DNA from: Microplitis mediator | Taxonomy: Eukaryota; Arthropoda; Insecta; Hymenoptera; Braconidae | Direction of reading: 5' to 3' | Length of the DNA: 64,000 bases | Assembly (NCBI RefSeq): GCF_029852145.1 | Contig: NC_079976.1 | Coordinates: 19,618,617 to 19,682,616, forward strand | Shown: one piece after another, positions 56,366 through 64,000 of the stretch | How the letters are laid out: each line of letters begins with the position of its first letter | Numbering within the stretch: the first letter of the stretch is position 1 | Translations under genes and position numbers: made by a program | The notes under the pieces: model-generated | What the model saw: only the letters and a program-made list of their open reading frames with translations | Told to the model about the DNA's origin: nothing | The model's database searches: none

Positions 56366-56412
<47 letters not shown>
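56366..56412. repeat. (ATT)n microsatellite
   Basis: Pure ATT run between the satellite and the right foldback arm. Confidence 0.9.
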
Positions 56413-56414
<2 letters not shown>

Positions 56415-57044
56415 GTCAAGTTGTAATTACATGTATATTATATATTAATGTCTTATTTGGACTTGGTAATTACTTTAAGTAATTCGTTTCAAATTTCAAA
56501 GAAAAATTTTTTTTTGTTATTTAATAATTATTTTTCCTTAAATTACTATAATTAGTGATTATTTATTTATTTTTTATTAAATATTAAAGATAATAAATTT
56601 ACTTCTTGTTCAATTCCAAAAAGTACTATTTATTATTATGATATACAATTATCTTGTTTTTAAATTTACCGCTGATTTTTTTTATCTATTATCTGGTTAC
56701 TGTTATGATAATACTAATTTTACTGTAGAATTCTAGATTATTGACTGAAGTTATCCTCCCTTTTTTTTCTGGGCATTTTATAATTTTGACGAATTGTCAC
56801 TTGGACGAATCGTGAATTCTGCGATGTATGATTTCAGGATTTTTTAACTTTGACATTTTTTCAATTGGTCGAATTGTTACTTGAGCGTGTTTTTATTCCA
56901 ACGTATTGAAACATTTGCATTTTGTGACTTCAACATTTTGTCACTTTGGCTATTTGTGATTTGGGCATTTTGTTGCTTCATGGAAACGTATTTAGGCGAA
57001 ATATACACTGGTCACAATGTGATGTGGGGATTTTGCCTGCAAGC
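56413..57044 (-). repeat. Right arm of the foldback element
   Basis: Inverse of 52961-53587 with scattered substitutions and small indels; the outer half is also found at 60564-60932. Confidence 0.85.
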
Positions 57045-57743
57045 CGCCCCCGAGACGACCTTAAAAAAAGCGGTTGATTCAAAAAAATTTAAGGCCATTT
57101 TCAGACAGAGCCCAACTTTCAAAAATATGCACTAACTTTCAACTGTCATAATCGTATGATACATAATACATGATAACACACAAATGAAGTTTAATTTCAG
57201 GGCTTTTGAGCCATGCGACCCTGACAGAAAGGCGCAACACGTTCACGCCTGTGTGTTGATAATTTACACTCTTTGTCGTTTATTTATGCCAAATATACCA
57301 GTCGTAGATTATTATTTCAAACCGGTAATTTTGATATAACCATCTCCATCACCGTTAGCACTATCTATCGTCATCAAAATCGTGCACGCTCTGGCGAATA
57401 TTCCTCGAGTGACTACACCTTTTTTTATTTCTGTTTAATTCTACTCCTTATAGCAGAGTCGCTACACAAAAACTACTTCTGATATACATAATATCATTAC
57501 TGAATTAAATCGGGTACGATTACATCCAAATGACAATTGCAGCTTACTGCTCGAGAGCATAGTGTAAGTTAATTAAAACTCATCAAATAATTCACTTTCA
57601 GTATCTTACAGCTCGGTAATTGAATTTTGCGATGCCCTCAATGCCGTTCAACCGGGTAATAAAAGCTTTACAAATTATTTATCACGATATTCATCACATG
57701 AATAATACTATTTTTTTTCATCAATAATTTTTTTTTTTTCTAG
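57045..57743. other. Spacer with possible small exons
   Basis: Mostly non-coding. Short splice-bounded frames near 57480-57570 (NIITELNRVRLHPNDN) and 57620-57655 (VIEFCDALNAVQPG) may be upstream exons of the pseudogene that follows; this is weak. Confidence 0.3.
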
Positions 57744-58790
57744 ACACCGAAGCTGTTTTCATCCGCTTACAGAAAATTGGCACGACGATGGAAGAAGCGG
57801 CGGCAATAACGGCTAAAGCAGCCGAAAAAATCACTGATGCTATGCCGCAGCAGAGTGATTATATCAAATGCCGGATGACAGCAGACCAGTAAGCCGCTTT
57901 TGAAACGCGGCTAATGGAAAATAAAAAGACTGTTGAGGCATTAGTAAGTAGCAACATCATTAATTTTATTATTGGTATCGTTAAAAAAACGTAATTTTTG
58001 GCCAACAATATCTTTAGAAAAAATCGACCGATTTGCACGTATTCTGCGGAAATCGAAAAAACTTATTAAGACTTAGGTTTGATCAAAATTTGAAACGAAT
58101 CGGTCAAGCGATTTACGTTTTAAGCAACAAAAATAAAAATTCTTTTAATTTTTATTTTTCATATAACTTGTAAACTACTCAATCGATCGACTGAAGTTAA
58201 AAAAAAAATTACGTACCTAAAGTTCGTGCAACAAACGAAATATTTTTTAAAAAATAAAATAAATTCAATATATCATGCCGGATTTTTTTTTTTTTGAGAG
58301 CTTTTTTTAAGCTTAAGACCACGGCGTCAACTACACTACAAATTTGTCTCTTTTTATATTTTAGGAAAAACAAATAAAGAGTACGGCGGCATTGCACAAC
58401 AATATGAGGCCACAATTGACGCATTGCTTCAAGGAATCGTACAATGATGAAGTCATTGACAAGCTGTACTCCAAAAAGTCAAGGAAAGAAGGTGCCATTT
58501 ATTTCCAGTTTTTGATAACTTATAAAATTATTGAAAGTAAGATATTAAAAATTGATTTAAGGTAAAATACCCTGTACCTGATCAAGGAACTAGGACCTGA
58601 TCACTCCATGTATTTGTATAGATATATTTACCAAATTTTACTAAATAATTCTTCAGTATACAAAGCTCTTTGTTTTGTTTTCAGAGATCATAATGAAACA
58701 GAACGATATGGATAGATCGGTTAAAACCGAAAAAGACGCGTTTCGTCTAACAGCCGCAGGAGTTTTAAGAGAAATGAGAAGATCCTTACA
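57744..58790 (+). pseudogene. Unrecognised multi-exon gene remnant
   Basis: Exon 57744-57943 (acceptor TTTTTTCTAG, donor GTAAGT) encodes EAVFIRLQKIGTTMEEAAAI and contains an in-frame TAA at about 57891. Exon 58365-58490 encodes TAALHNNMRPQLTHCFKESY. Exon 58685-58790 encodes IIMKQNDMDRSVKTEKDAFR and is cut by the start of a MITE at 58787. The product is hydrophilic and helical. I do not recognise it. The stop plus the insertion indicate a dead gene. Confidence 0.4.
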
Positions 58791-59787
58791 CTGAGAAAAA
58801 AATTTTCTACTAACAACTAAATTTAAGTTATGACAAGAAAATGATTTGATTGCCCATTGCCAATCATATATTTGGGTGTTTTAACTAAATATTTTATAAT
58901 CCACCAACAAAACGAGTAATTAGAAACTATGAAATATTTAGTAAAGATAATTACGCGTTTAGTAGCAAGCATAAAATCAAATTGATTACCTGTAGTGTTT
59001 ATAAAGTAGTCATAATGAAATGTATGAGTGATCATTCTAGAGAATGAGTTATTGATAATAATTAAATATTATTTTGAAATGCGGAATATTTATTGAACAG
59101 TTCAATGAATCTATATTTAGAAAAATAATTTATTTCCTTTACAAGTACTTCTTTTCGTACTGACAAAAATTGTTCAGGAAAAATATTAATCTTCAACATC
59201 AATGTCATAGTGTATTACAGTGTACCCACATATTACTGTCGAAAAATTTCAGCGGATAACTCGTCCCTTATATGCTTCAATCTCGGACTATAAAAACTCC
59301 GAAATAAGTATCATACCAGGGACACCACAAATGGTGGGCGCGATCTAGTGGCGAGCATCGAACTACTCCAGCTGCTGCTGCCTAACACCATAACTTTTAA
59401 ATCAATAATCATTAAGTTCAAATATATATTTATTAACATCGAACAAATATATATATTTAATCTGCATGATTATATTTTTTTGTATCTAATTAATATTTAT
59501 TACAGTTAATATAATAATATTTTGCTCTAATATTTGGATTTATTGGCACTACAAAATAGTTTAGTTGTCCTTTAAATAAATATTTTCTTAACTCTATCAT
59601 ATGATTTTGATATCTTAAAGAGAGAAATATTAATGTCAACCAAATAGAGTCTATTAAATTATTTGTTAAAAATGATAAAATAGATTATATTGACGTAATA
59701 AAATTTAGTTGTCCCAAATAATTTTTAGCTTAATAGAATTCAACAAAACCAATTTAATTGTCCAAAGAGAAATTTTTTCTCAGTGTA
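58787..59787. mobile_element. 1-kb MITE with TACACTGAG ends
   Basis: The ends TACACTGAGAAAAAAATTT and AATTTTTTCTCAGTGTA are inverted. The body is non-coding and AT-rich, with (C/T)AACTAAATTTA(A/G)TTGTC-like words. It breaks the preceding exon and lies just upstream of the P450 exons. Confidence 0.8.
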
Positions 59788-59843
59788 TTTAAAAATAAAT
59801 ATAATTTATTTTTCAAGTATGATAATAAATATTTGAATACCAG

Positions 59844-60231
59844 GTCCAGGTAAGATTTCCGACAATAGTTACAGGAAAAATGGAAAAGTGGGTTGAAAAC
59901 GCTCATGAATTTAAACCCGAGCGTTGGTTCAAAGAAAACGAAAACAAAAAACTTCACCCTTTCGCTTCATTGCCTTATGAGCATGGCGCGCGCATGTGTT
60001 TGGGTCGCAGATTTGCTGACCTTGAGATCCAGGTACTTCTTGCAAAAGTAAGCTATTGGATTCCTTGATGAACTTTGAATACTTACATTAAATAAATATT
60101 TGTTTTTTAAAATAATTTTTCAGCTCATACGTAATTACAAACTTGAGTATAATTACGAGGCGCTCAACTTCAAGGTCACGTTCATGTACGCTCCTCACGG
60201 AGACCTGAAGTTTAGAGTGATCAAGAGATAA
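59844..60231 (+). CDS. Cytochrome P450, last two exons (mitochondrial-clan type)
   Basis: Exon 59844-60047 encodes VRFPTIVTGKMEKWVENAHE, FKPERWF (the PERF-type motif) and the haem-binding segment ASLPYEHGARMCLGRRFAD with its axial Cys. The donor GTAAGC and acceptor TTTTTCAG join exon 60124-60231, which encodes LIRNYKLEYNYEALNFKVTF and stops at TAA 60229. The ARMCLGRRFADLEIQ sequence and the tail fit insect mitochondrial-clan P450s; I cannot assign a subfamily. Upstream exons (I-helix, K-helix) are not in the window. It is either the end of a long-intron gene or a truncated copy. These exons look intact. Confidence 0.8.
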
Positions 60232-60563
60232 CTTTTGTTAAATTGTATTTTATTTACATTTTTTTTTATAAATTTTATAAAATAATATTTTTAATGAAAT
60301 ATTGTATTTTAAATATCGTCTAATAAATTTTAATTTCAACAGCCCCTTTGGTGTGTAGAGTGGATTGATATGATAGTCCATTTTTTCATAATTATATTCC
60401 AAACGATATTTCTGAATAATCTGTAAAATAATAATCGGTTATTAAGGTCTAGCTCACACTTTCTATTAAAGTAAAAGTTAGTAGACCGACAATTGCGTGT
60501 AGAATAGAGTCATCAAGCATAACTGACGAAATAATGCTTGTGTATTTATTTTTTATTTTCTCC
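60232..60563. other. 3' flank of the P450
   Basis: AT-rich. AATAAT-type signals follow the stop but no canonical AATAAA is obvious. No other feature. Confidence 0.45.
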
Positions 60564-60932
60564 TTTTTTTTATCTATTATCTGGTTACTGTTATGATAAT
60601 ACTAATTTTACTGTAGAATTCTAGATTATTGACTGAAGTTTTCCTCCCTTTTTTTTCTGGGCATTTTATAATTTTGACGAATTGTCACTTGGACGAATCG
60701 TGAATTCTGCGATGTATGATTTCAGGATTTTTTAACTTTGACGTTTTTTCAATTGGTCGAATTGTTACTTGGGCGTGTTTTTATTCTAACGTATTGAAAC
60801 ATTTGCATTTTGTGACTTCAACATTTTGTCACTTTGGCTATTTGTGATTTGGGCATTTTGTTGCTTCATGGAAACGTATTTAGGCGAAATATACACTGGT
60901 CAGAATGTGATGTAGGGATTTTGCCTGCAAGC
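60564..60932 (-). repeat. Third copy of the foldback arm (outer part)
   Basis: Matches 56684-57044 nearly base for base and ends in the same TTTTGCCTGCAAGC. It lacks the inner half of the arm. It marks the family as dispersed and defines the outer boundary. Confidence 0.85.
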
Positions 60933-61261
60933 CCATATCATCTACAGCTACAAGTAAAACTTTCTTAAAAACATTGAGTATCACTATATGGTTCATAACG
61001 CATGCGCTAAAAGCTGTTTTAAATTTCTCGGGCCTTCTCCATGACATTGACTATCACAAAAACATCAGGTAGCCTCATGTTTTCATTGAGCTTGCGCAAA
61101 CGAGTGTTTTTTGAATTTTTAAATTGATTAATATATATTCTATCTTAATTATGAAATTTAAAGGATAAAATTAACATGATAAGGTCTATAAATAATAAGA
61201 CAATGTTTAGAACAATAAATTTATCATTTTATTATAAATATACATTTTACATCATAAAAAT

Positions 61262-61576
61262 TTATAATGATTGAGTTATAAATTCAAATTTACTGTATTT
61301 TGTTTCATGATAAAGAAGATGGAGATTCTCTTGAGAAACCATATCAATGAGAGTTTTTAATTTATCTTCATGAACTAACAATTCATTATTTGTTCTTGTA
61401 GGAAAGTAGATCGTAAATTTGTCATCCAGGTTAGCAACTACTTTAGGTCCATACTGCGTTGAAATTTTTTTAATTTCAGTAATTTTGTAGGTCTTGTCAA
61501 CTTCTAATTCCTGAAGTTTTTTGACAGGCAAGATGTATGCCAAGGTGTTGATTTCGTTGATTTTTGATAGATCCAT
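61262..61576 (-). CDS. Small Polinton protein, OB-fold-like
   Basis: The best start is the ATG at 61576 (MDLSKINEINTLAYILPVKK); the frame is open for 14 more codons. It contains YKITEIKKISTQYGPKVVAN and LDDKFTIYFPTRTNN, a beta-rich pattern common to small Polinton/insect transposon proteins and perhaps single-strand DNA binding (inference). About 105 residues, intact. It follows the conserved leader at 61761-61825. Confidence 0.55.
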   Translation of the reverse strand: MDLSKINEINTLAYILPVKKLQELEVDKTYKITEIKKISTQYGPKVVANLDDKFTIYFPTRTNNELLVHEDKLKTLIDMVSQENLHLLYHETKYSKFEFITQSL

Positions 61577-61760
61577 CTTGAAAACTAGTAATTTAATTAG
61601 GTAATTTTTTCGATGCAATTGATCACAATTCGCTGAAACAATATTAATTAATACTTACTTAATGTAGGATTGAAATAGATCTTAATTAATAATGAATTAA
61701 AAACAATTTCTTATTGATAAAATTTAAATTTTAATTTAATAAACCACACAAGTTTTTTCA

Positions 61761-61825
61761 CTGTTAACTAGAACGTTTCTCGATAAAGACTGACTGCTGT
61801 GAACTCCTGAGCTCAGTGCTCAGCT
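61761..61825 (-). promoter_or_regulatory. Conserved leader/promoter segment
   Basis: The inverse of 27033-27101: AACTAGAACGTTTCTCGAT, AGACTGACTGC and GAGCTCAGTGCTCAGC. It lies upstream of the small protein gene and ends where the truncated integrase begins. Confidence 0.55.
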
Positions 61826-62305
61826 ACCCAAAAATTCTTTACCCCTGTCTGTCTGTAATAATCGTGGTTTACGTGAACCTGCCCGTTTCAAAATTTTTTT
61901 AAAACCTTGTACAACACAAATATTTGATTTATTAATTACCGGTTCTACCCAAACGAACTTACTCAGTACATCAATAACAACCAATAAATAACCAATATTA
62001 TTATTGTATGATGAAATATTGCGAACGTCAATTAAATCGGCCTCCCACACATCGTCGATTCGTGACACATTATAACATCTTCTTCCAAACCTGTGTCTGT
62101 TCATGCGGTGTGTATTGTAAGTTTCTTGTTTTTCCAACCATTTTTGAACACTCCTTTTTTTAAATAATTCCGATGTATGATTCGATTCAATACTCTTTTT
62201 TAAAGAATTAACACTACCAATAAAACCAGCAAAATGGGCGGGGTTATAGTAAGTTTTTTCTAATTTTTTAAATATTTGAACTTCACCCATTTTATTTTCT
62301 TGCAT
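61826..62305 (-). pseudogene. Polinton integrase, N-terminal half
   Basis: It starts at ATG 62305 and contains YYNPAHFAGFIGSVNSLKKS (N-terminal region), IDDVWEADLIDVRN (first Asp) and RLLQTDRGKEF (second Asp). It then runs into the leader-like segment and stops; the catalytic Glu region and chromodomain are absent. It is a different lineage from the integrase at 34950-35880, since the sequences differ strongly. Confidence 0.75.
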
Positions 62306-63120
62306 TGTGAAACACCTTTGCCGTGTTGATTATCCGAGTCTGGTGTGTATTCAGAAGACGTGTCTAAACGTAACTGAGTTTTATTTAATATTGTGTTGTT
62401 GATATTATCTTCAATGCTGGAGCTACTTTCTTCCGTAATTTTATTATTAGAGGACTGTCGTAATGAATTCCTTGGGGTTGATGCAGATATATCACGGGAA
62501 TGAAATAAATTATGATTTCCTATGTATTCACGAGGTACATGTGTTGTACGAAGAATCCTGGAAAACTGACGTTAACCAATAGCGTGGGTATTTTTCCTGT
62601 GTCGCATAGCGTGATTTATAAGATCAATAATATTTGACCCTATTATGGGCTCATTATTGATAGTTACTAAACCATTAGAATCCCATGATATAATATCATC
62701 AGGTAGCCTCTTTAGCAATAATTTCGTTTTATTTTGAAATTTAGACGGCACACTTTCAATAATTGTACTATTAATAGCTGAAAAATCCTTATCACCGGTT
62801 TTTTCAATAAGGGGTCTTTTACTATGATGATATAAACTATTTTCACTGATCGGTTCAAATTTGACAGCGTCTATTAGTCTTAAATACTTTTCTAACACTT
62901 GTGAATAAGCAGACCATTTTGCGCGATCGTCTGGATATGTATCAGAGTATAGTATCCGATACATTTCACTATCCAGCCTCGATAGAGTTGTTCCTGTAGT
63001 TTGTATACTTTGCTTTTTCGGTGTAGACACATCCGCTAAATTTTCACTCGCACTTGTTACAGTATCGGCGGTAATAACTGTTTTTTCAGGAACCAGTACC
63101 ATTTTACGTGCATACTCCAT
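62306..63120 (-). pseudogene. Conserved Polinton ORF (MEYARKMVLVP type)
   Basis: From ATG 63120 it reads MEYARKMVLVPEKTVITAD, then LDSEMYRILYSDTYPDDRAK and ITWDSNGL-like ISWDSNGLVTINNEPIIGSN. A stop at 62572 is followed in another frame by SRILRTTHVPREYIGNHNLF to about 62310, next to the integrase. I know this start from insect Polinton ORFs of unknown function. The C-terminal piece suggests one frameshift. Confidence 0.55.
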
Positions 63121-63165
63121 TTTAATTAGATATAAGATTGGATAATAAGGTGCCGAGTATAGGTG

Positions 63166-63450
63166 CTAAAAAAAGTGGTAAAAACCACCTTTTTGAACAA
63201 TTATTTTTTTTTTCTGTTGCAGGTTACTGTTAGGTGAAGCTAATTTTCTCAAAACTTGTGCGTGACGTTTTAATTTTTGTTTTTCTTGTTGTTTCAAATC
63301 AACAGTACCTTGTAAGATGTTTGAAGCACACTCACAAATACACCTTATTAACGCAGTATCGGCCTTACGTAAAACCGCTTGTCTCTGTTCTTTAGGCATA
63401 GAGCATATAGCCTGTAATACAACTAATTTTTTTTTTCCCGAGAGGTAACT
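63166..63450 (-). CDS. Small basic Polinton protein
   Basis: The ORF 63166-63399 reads MPKEQRQAVLRKADTALIRC, then ICECASNILQGTVDLKQQEK and KLKRHAQVLRKLASP, ending QKGGFYHFF. The frame probably starts further upstream in related genes. The Cys/Lys-rich pattern with a C-terminal Gly-Gly-Phe occurs in many Polinton and parasitoid-wasp elements. It lies just before the MEYARKMVLVP-type ORF. The function is unknown. Confidence 0.5.
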   Translation of the reverse strand, partial: SYLSGKKKLVVLQAICSMPKEQRQAVLRKADTALIRCICECASNILQGTVDLKQQEKQKLKRHAQVLRKLASPNSNLQQKKKIIVQKGGFYHFF

Positions 63451-63502
63451 TCTTTGCCATTACGATTCGACTATTGTTTGTAATATTACGGTGTATATTG
63501 CT

Positions 63503-63877
63503 TTAGCCACTTGAAAACGGTACGGCTCCAGGTCTAAACTCATCACCGTAACGTGGCCGATATGTGTTTTGCTCTACGGGCGACACTGTACTGAGATCCA
63601 CGTCTTTTGGCACATTACCACAAGGCACGTTGCGAATAAAACAACAATTTGATTGCCAGCGCCTATGATCGCTCACGGGGTTGTCGGTTTGAAGCCAATG
63701 ACATATTACTATACCACACTCAAAACATTTAACACAATCACCTTCTCCCGTATAATAGAAACCGGCATTTGCTAGTTTTTCTGGAGATACCGTTGGCTCG
63801 GGCCATTGCGAATAACTTTGTATTCTTAACGCTTCTGAACGATAACCAATGCTGTTATACAGAGTAGTTAAAGCCAT
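63503..63877 (-). CDS. BIR-domain (IAP-type) protein
   Basis: 124 codons. One BIR domain spans about residues 18-82: LRIQSYSQWPEP, LANAGFYYTGEGD, then the zinc ligands in CVKCFECG, the His of VSDHRRW and the Cys of SNCCF. No RING finger follows, so it is a single-BIR protein. BIR proteins bind caspases or other partners and limit cell death. Its place among Polinton genes on the same strand indicates capture by the mobile element. The frame is intact. Confidence 0.85.
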   Translation of the reverse strand: MALTTLYNSIGYRSEALRIQSYSQWPEPTVSPEKLANAGFYYTGEGDCVKCFECGIVICHWLQTDNPVSDHRRWQSNCCFIRNVPCGNVPKDVDLSTVSPVEQNTYRPRYGDEFRPGAVPFSSG

Positions 63878-63892
63878 TATACAAATTATTAC

Positions 63893-64000
63893 TTATTTAG
63901 TTTTTTTAGGAACATACACAATCTGATATTTATCGTCAGGAAAAATACACGTTCGGAAACGAAAATTTTCAGGTGTTGCCTGTTTCAAATCAAATAGAAG
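63893..64000 (-). CDS. C-terminus of an unknown Polinton-type protein (partial)
   Basis: An open frame entering from the right edge, with PENFRFRTCIFPDDKYQIVY and a stop at 63893-63895, 16 bases before the BIR ATG. Spacing suggests an operon-like run of genes. Not recognised. Confidence 0.45.
   Translation of the reverse strand, partial: LLFDLKQATPENFRFRTCIFPDDKYQIVYVPKKTK

Larger units (their letters stand above)
52961..57044. mobile_element. 4-kb foldback element with about 630-bp arms
   Basis: Left arm 52961-53587 and right arm 56413-57044 are inverted copies. The outer ends are GCTTGCAGGCAAA and TTTTGCCTGCAAGC; the inner ends are TAATTACAACTTGACTA and its complement. A third copy of the outer part of the arm is at 60564-60932. 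The interior (53588-56412) holds unassigned sequence and the hammerhead satellite. No transposase is visible, and I found no target duplication. Confidence 0.8.
61262..64000 (-). mobile_element. Second Polinton-type element, partial
   Basis: All genes are on the minus strand: partial ORF (63893-64000), BIR protein, two conserved Polinton ORFs, integrase N-terminal half and an OB-like small protein. It continues beyond the window. The integrase stops abruptly beside a leader segment shared with the first Polinton (61761-61825), which marks an internal rearrangement. Confidence 0.7.

Overview
The window looks like 64 kb of AT-rich nuclear DNA from an insect. A parasitoid hymenopteran is my best guess, from the style of the Polinton genes and the P450 exons, but no single feature proves it. 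Host coding sequence is minimal: two 3' exons of a mitochondrial-clan cytochrome P450 (59.8-60.2 kb) and a few unrecognised exon-like fragments. Almost everything else is transposons, most of them broken and several nested inside one another.

Layout. 0-9.2 kb: two C-terminal fragments of one transposase superfamily (1-864 and 8.43-9.18 kb) around a solo LTR (1.28-2.63 kb) and a gag-bearing Ty3/gypsy-like remnant on the minus strand with its LTR at 6.58-7.94 kb. 9.2-12.5 kb: a 91-bp tandem repeat split by an LTR-like element that itself carries a tRNA-Leu-like SINE. 13.2-17.1 kb (minus): a THAP/P-element-like transposase gene without its catalytic core. 18.4-23.1 kb (plus): a multi-exon tyrosine-recombinase (Crypton-like) pseudogene interrupted by a TTAA-flanked piggyBac-type element. 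23.8-24.4 and 48.9-49.5 kb: inverted copies of a 650-bp element with target-site duplications.

26.7-41.0 kb: a decayed Polinton/Maverick (adintovirus-like) element. It carries terminal-region repeats with TGACGTCA sites, small early-type ORFs, a major capsid relic, a penton relic, an adenain-like protease, a phospholipase-A2-domain capsid-associated protein, a packaging ATPase, a conserved Polinton protein, a collagen-like tail protein, an integrase with a chromodomain, and a DNA polymerase B split by an LTR-like insertion. Only the ATPase looks fully intact. 61.3-64.0 kb (minus) is part of a second Polinton-type element with an OB-like small protein, the integrase N-terminal half, two conserved Polinton ORFs and a BIR (IAP-type) protein; it runs off the window.

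41.8-51.3 kb holds solo LTRs, MITEs, 139-bp tandem repeats and long (AT)n tracts. 51.6-52.5 kb is a broken unrecognised gene with a polyglutamine tract. 52.96-57.04 kb is a foldback element with arms of about 630 bp. Its interior carries a 331-bp satellite in direct and inverted copies, and each full unit encodes a complete hammerhead ribozyme. This self-cleaving satellite is the most striking thing in the window.
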